A model generated the notes under the pieces. That model did not search any database, was not told the origin of the DNA, and saw only the letters and a program-made list of their open reading frames with translations. From contig NZ_JAGHMH010000007.1 in the NCBI RefSeq assembly GCF_017741935.1, positions 62,001 to 126,000 of the forward strand: a stretch of DNA of 64,000 bases, read 5' to 3'. Below, piece by piece: positions 17,849-24,922 of this stretch. The DNA comes from Rhizobium sp. 16-449-1b (GTDB lineage Bacteria; Pseudomonadota; Alphaproteobacteria; Rhizobiales; Rhizobiaceae). A program made the position numbers and the translations under genes. Numbering within the stretch: the first letter of the stretch is position 1; every line of letters starts with the position of its first letter.

Positions 17849-18512
17849 CACACCCTCGCCATCAGATCACAGACCGTCTTCGACGGAACGATCGTGCCGA
17901 ATCCGGTGAGCGCGAAGACAGGGCCCATCGGCGTCGGGATAGGCGCACTAACTACACCCACGGTAATCCCCACCAATGCCCCCCGTCGTCAAACACCGGG
18001 CCGCCGGACTGCCCCATGACGGTGGTCAGATCGGTTACCAGCACTGACTTCCACGGGCCGAGTTTTCGGACATCGCCAGAGATGCGGCCATACGAGGAGA
18101 CGAATTCGAGAGATAGCGGATTGCCGATCGCTCGGATGTCTTCGCCGACGCGGGCGTAGCGGCATGAGAGTGTGGCGGCGCCGATGCCCTTCGGATCGGT
18201 GCGCAGGAGCGCGACGTCGTATTCCTTGTTGATCCAGAGCACATCGGCTGGCCGTAGCTTGCCACCGGCGGTCTTGATCTGCAGGCTCTTCGCGCTGTCG
18301 GCGACGTGCCCAGCGGTGAGGATGTATCCGTCACCGATATGGACGCCAGAGCCGTGGCCACTACCGGTATCGACATAGACGACCGATGCGTCAGCGACGA
18401 GTGCCGCCTGGATAGGTGCGGGTGTGGATGGCGTGGCAATCGCGACGCCGCCAAAAATTAGAACTGCGAACGCCAGAACCGCAAGCCCGGCGTATCTGTA
18501 GAAGTTTCTCAT
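17848..18512 (-). pseudogene. Trypsin-like serine protease, frameshifted near its C-terminus
   Basis: Membrane-anchored or secreted protease: an N-terminal hydrophobic helix (GLAVLAFAVLIFGGVAIA), then the catalytic triad in ILTAGHVAD, EYDVALLRT and GQSGGPVFDD. The intact frame stops early at 17952, right after the active-site Ser, giving GGHWWGLPWV. In the neighbouring frame the expected ending continues (VGITVGVVSAP...ALTGFGTIVPS...MARV) to 17848. The shift falls at a run of six G (about 17985-17990); one extra G restores a full 220-residue protease. It could be a real mutation, phase variation at the G-run, or a sequencing error. Confidence 0.7.
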
Positions 18513-18568
18513 GGGGTCTCCTCTGCTGTGGTGGTGAGGAATGGTGAAGCTGATGCGTTGGTGGCGCA
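18513..18568 (-). promoter_or_regulatory. Start-associated leader with ACCAA-loop hairpin (for the protease gene)
   Basis: Minus-strand order: TGCG/CGCA stem with loop CCACCAA (18554-18568), then CACCACCACA and GAGGAGACCCC before the ATG at 18512. Confidence 0.5.
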
Positions 18569-18585
18569 GTATTTCAGCTTCGAAT

Positions 18586-18614
18586 ACCCTATGCTATAGT
18601 AACAAATTTGTCAA
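18586..18614 (-). promoter_or_regulatory. Phage promoter P1 with palindromic ACAAATTTGT operator
   Basis: TTGACA (18614-18609), 17-base spacer, TAGGGT (18591-18586), reading left toward the protease operon. The palindrome ACAAATTTGT (18602-18611) overlaps the -35. The same box recurs at 45943 and 56977. Transcription toward the plus-strand genes at 18692 could be controlled by the same site. Confidence 0.6.
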
Positions 18615-18691
18615 GATGGAGAGACAGTAAGCTGGACTCAGCCATCACCAACATGATAGAACAAAAAAAGAACAAACGTACGGAGCAAGCC

Positions 18692-18991
18692 ATGCTCGAT
18701 CGCCCTAAACCGTCGCAGCGCGACCCCTTTGATGAGTGGTGGGATACCTTTCCCTCTGATGTCCGTGCGGGTAAGGATCCCCGCGCAGCCAAGCAAGCTT
18801 TCCGCGCTGGCTATACGGCTGGCTGCAAGAAGCACCTTCGCCGCTTTGTTTTTCAGGCGGCCACGTTGCGGGTGACTGTCTGGGCTAATGGGGTTGGAGA
18901 GGCCCGAAAGCTGGCAAAGAAGAAAGCCGAACAGCGTGCGGTAGCCAGGGGATGGAAGTCCCTCCCCGCTGATTTGGAGCTAGTTGAATGA
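18692..18991 (+). CDS. Hypothetical prophage protein (rightward mini-operon, first gene)
   Basis: 99-residue protein, one of few phage genes on the plus strand. It starts MLDRPKPSQRDPFDEWWDTFPSDVRAG, with a basic C-terminal half (ARKLAKKKAEQRAVARGWKSLP). The ATG at 18692 follows GGAGCAAGCC; earlier in-frame starts at 18653 and 18608 are possible. It is coupled to the next gene by an ATGA overlap and sits divergently to promoter P1. No domain is recognised. Its opposite orientation suggests a separately expressed cargo unit. Confidence 0.65.
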   Translation: MLDRPKPSQRDPFDEWWDTFPSDVRAGKDPRAAKQAFRAGYTAGCKKHLRRFVFQAATLRVTVWANGVGEARKLAKKKAEQRAVARGWKSLPADLELVE

Positions 18992-19224
18992 GCGATCTCG
19001 ATAGACCAATGCAGACGATGTCCGGCCCGCAGGTTCACCTGTGCTCGATTGGCGGATGCAATAAGTGGGGAGGCCACGGCTTCTCAACTGGCCGATACGT
19101 CGAGACGCGGTGGTGGTGCTATGGGCACTATCCGCACAAGGGAACTGCGCAGATGGGCACTGCGCAGATGGAAGCCGCAGCAATTGCTGCCAGCCTAAAC
19201 GCAAAAAGCCGCCTCCCCGGCTAA
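18988..19224 (+). CDS. Hypothetical prophage protein with Cys/His/Trp-rich core
   Basis: 78-residue protein with a small Cys/His cluster (LCSIGGCNKWGGHGF...WWCYGHYPH) that could bind zinc. It then has a short tandem duplication (GTAQMGTAQME) reflecting a duplicated 15-base stretch in the DNA. It overlaps the upstream gene by four bases. Its 3' end forms one arm of a terminator that serves the opposite strand. Confidence 0.6.
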   Translation: MSDLDRPMQTMSGPQVHLCSIGGCNKWGGHGFSTGRYVETRWWCYGHYPHKGTAQMGTAQMEAAAIAASLNAKSRLPG

Positions 19225-19235
19225 GGAGAGGCGGC
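19203..19235 (-). terminator. Rho-independent terminator after the toxin-antitoxin pair
   Basis: Minus-strand stem GCCGCCTC/GAGGCGGC with a 12-base loop followed by TTTTT, about 50 bases after the toxin-gene stop. It overlaps the 3' end of the convergent plus-strand gene. Confidence 0.75.
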
Positions 19236-19283
19236 TCAAGTCTAGTGAGCTCTATGTGCGGCTAGTCAAGCACATGATCGGGC

Positions 19284-20015
19284 CTAACAACCGTCTTCGT
19301 ACGCTACCAGCCCAAGTTCGAATATCTCAGAAATATCGCTGGCGTGACCGTTCCGTCGGAGCTTCAGGAATCTCTCGTGATGGTCCTCCGGGATACGGCA
19401 TAGCAGCACGCCGCCGGTCTGGTCGAAGATCTCCGTTTCGAGTCGTTCGCGTAGAGAATATTTAACGCCACACGTGCACTTTTCGACTTCGCCTGCGGCA
19501 ATTGTGATTAGAGAGCCATACTGGCAGTGCCCGATACGGGTCGGCCTGATCTTGTAGTCGTTGTACTCACTTGGTTGTATATTATGATGAGGATCGAACA
19601 CCAGCACATTAAATACTTGGGACTCATCGAAGAAGCCAACGACGCGGCCGAGTGCCTTGGACACATGAAACTGGTAGAATGGAAACTCTTCGTCGTTGCT
19701 TAGATAATCCTTATCAATCCAGTCGAAGTCTGATCGCGCTACGGGAACCTTCTTCCCGGCCCAATCAATCTCGTGGAAGCGGAAGGTCTCTCGCAGGCTA
19801 TGGTCTTTCATGAAGCCATCCAGGTCAATCTGACATAGAGCGGTTAACCGGTCAAAAAGAGAGATAAACCAGCTACCATCTTTGTCGCCCACCCCGAAAA
19901 GATCGGCTTGGCGCCAGAAGCGCATGGAGAATGTCCATAGCTTTTTGTCTGGAACTCGTCCCGCCTTAGGACGCTCCGCTTTCGGCGGAACCTGCGCAAG
20001 GACCGGCCTCCTCAT
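19284..20015 (-). CDS. Candidate toxin of a Panacea-type toxin-antitoxin pair
   Basis: 243-residue protein of no recognised family. It has a folded look throughout: KLWTFSMRFWRQADLFGVG, an aromatic middle (YQFHVSKALGRVVGFFDES), the conspicuous segment VLVFDPHHNIQPSEY and a pair of cysteines (KCTCGVKY). Its start overlaps the stop of the SocA/Panacea gene (ATGA), so the two are translationally coupled, the usual layout for PanA antitoxin followed by its toxin. The pair is AT-richer than its neighbours and has its own terminator. The toxin role is inferred from position only. Confidence 0.6.
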   Translation of the reverse strand: MRRPVLAQVPPKAERPKAGRVPDKKLWTFSMRFWRQADLFGVGDKDGSWFISLFDRLTALCQIDLDGFMKDHSLRETFRFHEIDWAGKKVPVARSDFDWIDKDYLSNDEEFPFYQFHVSKALGRVVGFFDESQVFNVLVFDPHHNIQPSEYNDYKIRPTRIGHCQYGSLITIAAGEVEKCTCGVKYSLRERLETEIFDQTGGVLLCRIPEDHHERFLKLRRNGHASDISEIFELGLVAYEDGC

Positions 20016-20491
20016 GCCGAGGGCGACAACCTAGCGGCGTAGAAAGACTTCATGGTCTCTTCCGACAGATAATTTTCTGAGCGTGCGGAAGCTGGCACCC
20101 CAGCTCGAGCCTCAAGCCATGGCTGCTCGAGATGGGTCATCTCTTCGAGTTGATCGCCCGTGAAATTGGCATAAACCTCAAGGATGGCGTCGATATGCGC
20201 GCGCTCGTAGGCATTCAGATCTTTCGAGGGATCAAAACCCGGACGGATGTCGGATATGTCCACAGACGAGTACATCGTCTTAGTGTCTTTGTAACGATCG
20301 TATACGTCGCGGCTCACAGGCCCATGCACCCAAGCCTGAAACCTGTTCGGAAAGAATTCGCCACGGTTAAACGCAAGGTGCCAAGCCTGGACGTAGTAAA
20401 GCAGCTTGTGAAGTTTAATGACATTCACAAATACACCGCCTTCGCGGAGCTTTACGACAATATAGTCAGAAACGTTGTTTAGGGCGGGCAT
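20012..20491 (-). CDS. Panacea-domain (SocA/GepA-like, DUF4065) antitoxin
   Basis: 159-residue protein with the Panacea signature: an N-terminal helix (NVSDYIVVKLREGG), LHKLLYYVQAWHLAFNRGEFFPN, then FQAWVHGPVSRDVYDRYKD, and a C-terminal helix region. In Caulobacter, SocA is a ClpXP proteolytic adaptor and antitoxin for SocB. Panacea domains elsewhere neutralise many unrelated toxins, often in prophages. The start is ATG 20491, eight bases after GAGAAGG; in-frame ATG 20497 is too close to the ribosome site. The likely toxin follows immediately. Confidence 0.85.
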   Translation of the reverse strand: MPALNNVSDYIVVKLREGGVFVNVIKLHKLLYYVQAWHLAFNRGEFFPNRFQAWVHGPVSRDVYDRYKDTKTMYSSVDISDIRPGFDPSKDLNAYERAHIDAILEVYANFTGDQLEEMTHLEQPWLEARAGVPASARSENYLSEETMKSFYAARLSPSA

Positions 20492-20656
20492 ATCCATATC
20501 CTTCTCAGGTAGATTAGCAGATCGACCTGAACGTGGCGTTAATAACACAGCACCGATTCGCCCGCAACGAGTGTAACTTGCGGGCAGATATTCGCCGCGG
20601 AAGGGACCGCCCGAATACCAACGGACGGCTCAACTACATGTTCCGTGCTACCCTAA

Positions 20657-20998
20657 TCACCCTCGTGCCGCCGGTCGCCGTGACTGACTTTCGAAAGCGC
20701 GATCCAGCCGATCACTCATGGAATCGATGCGGTTGCCCACACTTTCGATGGCTCGCATAATTTGCCCGGTTTGCTCCTGAAGTCCCTGCTTGGTGACATA
20801 GTGCTCGGCCACGTAAAGCTTCTGCGCTGCAAGCTCTTCGCGAGCCAACGATGCCAGCGCAGACGCACCAGCCGCCTGCGCAGCCGCCTCAGTGCGGGCC
20901 GCCGTAAGTTTACCATCGATCTTCCACCAGATGCCCCAGCCAGCGCCAGCGACCGTCAGGAAGAAGACGATGATTTTCATCAGATCTTCTGGCGTCAT
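20657..20998 (-). CDS. Membrane-anchored coiled-coil protein at the end of the lysis cassette
   Basis: 113-residue protein: a short N-terminal helix, one transmembrane segment (IIVFFLTVAGAGWGIWW), then a long Ala/Glu-rich coiled coil ending RLDRAFESQSRR. It overlaps the o-spanin gene by four bases (ATGA) and so belongs to the lysis operon. It could be an antiholin, a spanin accessory or a superinfection factor; sequence alone does not decide. Confidence 0.65.
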   Translation of the reverse strand: MTPEDLMKIIVFFLTVAGAGWGIWWKIDGKLTAARTEAAAQAAGASALASLAREELAAQKLYVAEHYVTKQGLQEQTGQIMRAIESVGNRIDSMSDRLDRAFESQSRRPAARG

Positions 20999-21339
20999 TT
21001 CGCCACCTTCCGTTGCAACGTCACGGCAGGCCGCACGCCCGGCAGATCCGACAGCAGCTGGTCGCGGTCAGCATAATAGTCGCGCAGCGCGAGATGCTTG
21101 CGGGCGCACGACAGCAGCCGCTCGCGGTCGGTGATCCACAGCTGCTCGAGCTGTGCCTGCGTGAGCGGCTTATCGCCGAGATCCACCGGACCCATGCACT
21201 TCGCCGTCAACACCGTGTCCGGCTTCGTAAGCACAGGAGGCGGCGGGACAACCACCAGTCTATCGGACCTTGTTGATACGCTGCACGCTGGGAGCGCCAA
21301 GCACAACGCGGCCAGCATCAGGATCTTCGCTAGCTTCAC
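20995..21339 (-). CDS. Rz1-like outer-membrane lipoprotein spanin (o-spanin)
   Basis: 114-residue lipoprotein starting at GTG 21339, seven bases after AAGGAG. The signal peptide (KLAKILMLAALCLALPAC) ends in a lipobox (LPAC) whose Cys would be lipidated. A Pro-rich stretch (VVVPPPPVLTKP) follows, as in Rz1 proteins. It overlaps the i-spanin gene by 80 bases in a different frame, the classic overlapped Rz/Rz1 arrangement. Together the pair fuses the inner and outer membranes in the last step of lysis. Its C-terminal half is longer than lambda Rz1. Confidence 0.8.
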   Translation of the reverse strand: MKLAKILMLAALCLALPACSVSTRSDRLVVVPPPPVLTKPDTVLTAKCMGPVDLGDKPLTQAQLEQLWITDRERLLSCARKHLALRDYYADRDQLLSDLPGVRPAVTLQRKVAK

Positions 21340-21631
21340 GCTGTAGCTCCTTGATTTTCTCTTCGAGGGAATCATTATCTGCCTGGATCTCCGCGATGCG
21401 GATGGCCTCGCGGGCCTTGGCGGCATTGTTGGCCGCCACCTGCCGGCTCGCCTCCTTGTCGCGCGCCTCGGTGGCGGCGGCCTTGAGCTCAACGATCTCG
21501 GCATTCTTGATCGCGGTCGCGGCTGCGTAGCCAGCGTTGTAGATGGAGCTGTAGCCCCACCACACGAGCGCGACTGCGGCGATGGCGCCGATGAGGTAGC
21601 CACCAACTCTGCTGGTGAGCAATGCGATCAT
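21260..21631 (-). CDS. Rz-like inner-membrane spanin (i-spanin)
   Basis: 123-residue protein with an N-terminal transmembrane helix (YLIGAIAAVALVWWGYSSIY), then a long periplasmic coiled coil (ATEARDKEASRQVAANNAAK and onward), ending APSVQRINKVR. That end resembles the terminal helix of Rz proteins. It overlaps the endolysin stop (ATGA) upstream and the o-spanin gene downstream. Position, topology and overlap all agree with an i-spanin. Confidence 0.8.
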   Translation of the reverse strand: MIALLTSRVGGYLIGAIAAVALVWWGYSSIYNAGYAAATAIKNAEIVELKAAATEARDKEASRQVAANNAAKAREAIRIAEIQADNDSLEEKIKELQREASEDPDAGRVVLGAPSVQRINKVR

Positions 21632-22269
21632 GCGCCACCTCCAGACACGGCAGTAGCCGCGCTCTTGCCGTCCGCAGACAGGCCGGACACGCAAAGCTCG
21701 GCCTCGCCGATGCGCTGGGCGTCGCCCATCTCGCGGCGCTTGACCAGCCCTTGCACTACTTGGCCTCCTGCCCGGTTCCATGCGGTCTGGGCTTCGCAGG
21801 CTTCCCGGTAGCGGCCCTGCGTCGCCAGTCGAGCGGCGGTGGAGTTGGCCATGCCGCCAATACCGAAGTTATAGGCGCCGGAGATCTGCACGGCCTGCAC
21901 GCTCGTCGGGAAGGACTTGAAGCCCTTGATCGACTTCGTCAGCGGCAGGTAGTAATCGTTGTAGACGCGCCTTTCGAGGATCTCGTCGCATTGCGCCTTG
22001 GTGAACGACATGCCGGCAGTGACAGGCTTCCCGTTGATACGGGTCTCGCCGTAGCAGATGTCGTAGATCTTCGCGTATGGATCCCAGTGCGACTTGAGCA
22101 CCAGACCTTCCCATGGCTTGATCAGGCTATCGGTGGCGAGAATGACCGCGACGGGCGGCTTGCTGTCGGCGAAGAAAGACGCACCACCGGCGAGCATTGC
22201 GGCCAGCACTGCGGCGGCGATCGCCTGCTTGCCGCGTGTGCTGGCACGGATTTTATTGATGGGAGCCAT
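21628..22269 (-). CDS. Phage endolysin, GH24 lysozyme with N-terminal membrane anchor
   Basis: 213-residue muramidase. The first 35 residues contain a hydrophobic segment (QAIAAAVLAAMLAGGASFFA), likely a signal-arrest-release anchor. The GH24 domain shows catalytic Glu in LIKPWEGLVLK, Asp in HWDPYAK and the conserved YDICYGET strand. The residue usually Thr before ICYG is Asp here, a known variation zone. Further conserved parts are QISGAYNFGIGG and a WNRAGGQVVQGLVKRRE ending. The start is ATG 22269 with GGAGGG upstream. It overlaps the holin gene by 17 bases. Confidence 0.9.
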   Translation of the reverse strand: MAPINKIRASTRGKQAIAAAVLAAMLAGGASFFADSKPPVAVILATDSLIKPWEGLVLKSHWDPYAKIYDICYGETRINGKPVTAGMSFTKAQCDEILERRVYNDYYLPLTKSIKGFKSFPTSVQAVQISGAYNFGIGGMANSTAARLATQGRYREACEAQTAWNRAGGQVVQGLVKRREMGDAQRIGEAELCVSGLSADGKSAATAVSGGGA

Positions 22270-22465
22270 TGCGGCCAAGCCCTCCTTGATCAACGACACG
22301 GAGGAACGGCGACGCCAACAGAAGCGCGATCGACAGCCATGTCGGAATGTATGCGTCTAGATAAGGGACGACGTACGGGACGATTTCAGCCAGTCCCGCG
22401 CCGTAGACGCACCAAAGTGCGTATGAGCGCGTGAGGACGCGCCAGGGGTTGCTGACGAGTTTCAT
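22253..22465 (-). CDS. Probable holin (two-helix, DUF7940-like)
   Basis: 70-residue membrane protein starting MKLVSNPWRVLTRSYALWCV. It has two hydrophobic helices (WCVYGAGLAEIVPYVVPYL and WLSIALLLASPFLRVV) and a charged end GGLGRNGSHQ. The start motif K-L/I-V-x-N-W/P-x-x-V-L is that of small phage holin-like proteins found just upstream of endolysins. It would form membrane lesions that release or activate the endolysin. The ATG lacks a strong ribosome site. Confidence 0.7.
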   Translation of the reverse strand: MKLVSNPWRVLTRSYALWCVYGAGLAEIVPYVVPYLDAYIPTWLSIALLLASPFLRVVDQGGLGRNGSHQ

Positions 22466-22557
22466 TGGTTTTTCACTTAGAGTTGTGGATATCCGGAGCC
22501 GGCAATCGACTTGCGCGCGCTGTGGTGCTCTGATCCCCTGCGGAGGAAGGAGCTCAC

Positions 22558-22842
22558 ATGCCAAAGCTGGATGTTGCTCACGTGCGCGAGCAGGGTCAGG
22601 ACATGATCATTGTCCCTCTGGACAACAACTTCGACATGAAATCGCCGGCGCAGCAAAACGCGGCCGTCGCTCAGATCAAAGTCGCCGCGCGAAGCGCGGG
22701 TCTTCGAGGAGAAGTGGTGGTCGTCTGGGAAGGAGGATCAGGGCGAATGATGTTTATCGCGCCAAAGCCGTGGCATCCGTTCTTCCGCTCCACATCGCTA
22801 CGATGGGTGATGCAGAACGTGAATCGGTCCCTTAGCTGGTAA
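22558..22842 (+). CDS. Hypothetical prophage protein, 94 residues, rightward
   Basis: Plus-strand gene with a very strong ribosome site (GGAGGAAGGAG before ATG 22558), lying opposite the lysis cassette. The product starts MPKLDVAHVREQGQDMIIVPLD and contains a beta-strand pair (GEVVVVWEGGSGRMMFIAP) before KPWHPFF. No transmembrane segment is present. It looks like a separately expressed cargo gene. A strong hairpin follows the stop. No family is recognised. Confidence 0.65.
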   Translation: MPKLDVAHVREQGQDMIIVPLDNNFDMKSPAQQNAAVAQIKVAARSAGLRGEVVVVWEGGSGRMMFIAPKPWHPFFRSTSLRWVMQNVNRSLSW

Positions 22843-22938
22843 TTGCTCGACAGCCGCCATGTTGGCGGCGAGCAATCTGCGGATCTCCGGCGATAGTTCT
22901 TCGCGGGTGCGGCTGACGCCGCGCACATATTCAGTCAC
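22798..22938 (-). CDS. Possible 46-residue prophage protein
   Basis: GTG start at 22938 preceded by GAAGGAG at good spacing and overlapping the stop of a 21-codon frame (GTGA). The product is TEYVRGVSRTREELSPEIRR and onward, ending LHHPS, amphipathic and without a membrane segment. It runs antisense to the last 45 bases of the plus-strand gene. The coding DNA also contains a strong inverted repeat, so it could instead be a structured RNA. Low-to-moderate support. Confidence 0.4.
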   Translation of the reverse strand: MTEYVRGVSRTREELSPEIRRLLAANMAAVEQLPAKGPIHVLHHPS

Positions 22939-23000
22939 GTGATACTCCTTCGCGCGATCTTCCGGATGACCGTGCGCCAGTTGGCGACGATTTTCGGCAT
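22935..23000 (-). CDS. 21-residue holin-like fragment
   Basis: Very short frame starting MPKIVANWRTVIRKIARRS. This matches the first 15 residues of the phage holin-like family seen again at 22465, but stops before any transmembrane helix. The leader has the CACACCACACC/AGGACATCCC pattern of phage genes. It is probably a remnant of a second holin gene or a short leader peptide coupled to the next frame (GTGA). Confidence 0.35.
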   Translation of the reverse strand: MPKIVANWRTVIRKIARRSIT

Positions 23001-23128
23001 CGTGGGATGTCCTGATGGTTGGGTGTGGTGTGGATTAGGCGGAGAGCATGGCAATGCGCGGCAGTTACCTGCACGGTCATTGGATGATCCAGATTGTAGA
23101 TGTGGGATGCTCGTGATAAATCGTCAGG

Positions 23129-23449
23129 ATGCGCTCTATCGTCATCCCGCCCGTTTCATTGCCCGGAATTTTTCTGATGGTCTATGTCGTCGGGTTCGCG
23201 GTTTTCACGCTATATAGCGATCGGGACGACAGTGACTATGTCTTTACTCAACAGACAGAGATGGGGATGCCCTATCAGGTAAAACTGAGGCAAACAGTCG
23301 ATAAGAATTTTACGGAAGACGGCATCGACAATATCATTCGGAAAATTCCCGAATGCGCTACCAAGTACACGCTGGACAAATCTGCAGTAACGCGGCGAGA
23401 AGAAACCACTGTCGTGGAGGCCACAGCTCGCTGCGGTACTATGTTATAA
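23129..23449 (+). CDS. Hypothetical membrane-anchored prophage protein, rightward
   Basis: 106-residue protein with one N-terminal transmembrane segment (SLPGIFLMVYVVGFAVFTLY), then a soluble periplasmic or external domain with two Cys residues (PECATKY and ATARCGTML) that could pair. The ribosome site before ATG 23129 is weak. It is the second rightward cargo-type gene between the lysis and tail-fibre modules, and it converges on the SGNH hydrolase gene with an 11-base overlap. Superinfection exclusion is one possibility, but nothing in the sequence proves it. Confidence 0.55.
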   Translation: MRSIVIPPVSLPGIFLMVYVVGFAVFTLYSDRDDSDYVFTQQTEMGMPYQVKLRQTVDKNFTEDGIDNIIRKIPECATKYTLDKSAVTRREETTVVEATARCGTML

Positions 23450-24002
23450 GTGGCGCGAGAACTTCAGCGATGCGCGGGACGAGATATGTCCGATTGGCCA
23501 CATCGGTCGGATGGACACCGTCTGGGATGTCGCTCAGAGTCGCAGCTGACCACCCGTCATATGTGTCAATGATGCCCACGCTCATTAGAGGTGCCAATTC
23601 TCGGTAGATCGCATTGAAGGTTGGAAGCGCCGATCTCTGCGTTGCGGAACTGGAACTGCCTCGCGTCGGGTTCATCGTCATGAGGTAGATCGCGCTGGCT
23701 GGACTAGCGGCTTTGATGCCGGAGATCATTGACACCATGTTAGCTCGCGACGTGTTGTAGACCAGCAGGCAGTCGTTCATTAGGAATTCCAACAGAACGA
23801 CTTTCGGCCTCAGCGCAGCGACGCGCGGGTAGACCGCTAACCCGTCGCTTGAATACCCGCCGGCAATCCCAAAATTGTAGGTGCGCACTCTGCTTTTCTT
23901 CCCAACCATCAGGGAAGCCTCAAGATCTCGGTGCCAACTTTTGGAAGCCCCCGTGCCAGCGGTCAAGCTTGTTCCGATTGAAGCGATATCAAAGATTTGC
24001 AT
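23439..24002 (-). CDS. SGNH/GDSL-type esterase of the tail
   Basis: 187-residue hydrolase of the SGNH fold: nucleophile Ser in block I (SIGTSLTAGTGAS), Gly in block II (FGIAGGYSS), Asn in block III (FLMNDCL) and the Asp/His pair in block V (DIPDGVHPTD). In this position, after tail-fibre genes and overlapping one (TGATG), it is likely a structural or fibre-associated enzyme that deacetylates surface polysaccharide during adsorption. The rhizobial capsule or O-antigen is the probable substrate by inference. Confidence 0.8.
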   Translation of the reverse strand: MQIFDIASIGTSLTAGTGASKSWHRDLEASLMVGKKSRVRTYNFGIAGGYSSDGLAVYPRVAALRPKVVLLEFLMNDCLLVYNTSRANMVSMISGIKAASPASAIYLMTMNPTRGSSSSATQRSALPTFNAIYRELAPLMSVGIIDTYDGWSAATLSDIPDGVHPTDVANRTYLVPRIAEVLAPLIT

Positions 24003-24922
24003 CAGACGTACGTGTCCCTTCCGTCATACCAGCCGCGTGTGTAGATCGAAATCTGGCAGTCGTTGGAGGATGTGCCGACCGATACTTTGCCGGCCGTATT
24101 GGTGAAGACTTGAACCTGGCTGGCGTTCACCGGTGTGTATGCGTTGGCAACAACGTCGTAGACTTCGGCAGTGCCGGTATCAGGGTCGCAGATTGAGACG
24201 AAGGAGATGTTCCCGCCCGTGCTGGCCTGCGGCACGACTGTCATGTCGGCTCGCACCTTGATGCCAGTCGGGACAGTGAGCGTCACGAGGTTCGGCGAGC
24301 TGTAGCCCGTGGCATTGGTGAGATCGACGAACGGCCTCTGGTGATAGAACCATCCACCGATCTGGGTGAATGGTAGGAGTGCAAGGCTTCCGTCCGTGCC
24401 GACCGTGCCGATGCGACGCTTCTGGTTGAAATTCGTCGGCATCACGGGATTGGTAGCGCTGGTCGAGATTAGGATATCGGAAACGCCCGTGTCCGACCGC
24501 CTGATCGCCCATACGTGATACCATGTTGATGCAGCCTTAGAGCCAGTGTCGAGGCCGCCACCATTATTCCCAGCCGCCCATGCAGCGTCTAGCCGCTTCG
24601 TCAGCGCTGTTGGAATAATGATGTTCCCCGTGTCTCCGATATCGCGGCACGCACCAGGACTGATGTTGATATCGTTAACTGCGTCCGCAATATTGTTCGA
24701 CAGCGTGAGGCCGAACAACGCACCCGGAGAATATGTATTCGAGGAAACAGAGGGCGTGTATTGAACGCCGCCAGCCGTCGCCCCGTCATGCAGGGCTATG
24801 ATCTTTCGCGCAGGATCGACAACGATCTCACCGGAAGGACCGATATAAGCATCGAACGCCGCGGCATTCGGGAGGTCCGCTGCGGCGCCAACGCGCGCAA
24901 ATCTTCGTGCCACTCTAACCAT
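24002..24922 (-). CDS. Tail fibre / receptor-binding protein
   Basis: 306-residue protein whose N-terminus (AAFDAYIGPSGEIVVDPARKIIALHDGAT) is the short beta module found at the start of many phage fibre and tropism-determinant proteins. The remainder is rich in Gly, Thr and Asn and beta strands, with no enzyme motif. The start is ATG 24922, overlapping the previous stop (TAATG) with GGAG upstream. It lies between another fibre gene and the esterase gene. Confidence 0.7.
   Translation of the reverse strand: MVRVARRFARVGAAADLPNAAAFDAYIGPSGEIVVDPARKIIALHDGATAGGVQYTPSVSSNTYSPGALFGLTLSNNIADAVNDINISPGACRDIGDTGNIIIPTALTKRLDAAWAAGNNGGGLDTGSKAASTWYHVWAIRRSDTGVSDILISTSATNPVMPTNFNQKRRIGTVGTDGSLALLPFTQIGGWFYHQRPFVDLTNATGYSSPNLVTLTVPTGIKVRADMTVVPQASTGGNISFVSICDPDTGTAEVYDVVANAYTPVNASQVQVFTNTAGKVSVGTSSNDCQISIYTRGWYDGRDTYV

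Noticed and set aside
16182-17909. Long open frame antisense to the phosphoesterase gene (about 575 codons)
   Set aside because: It covers two well-supported minus-strand genes and reads as Arg/His-rich shadow sequence.
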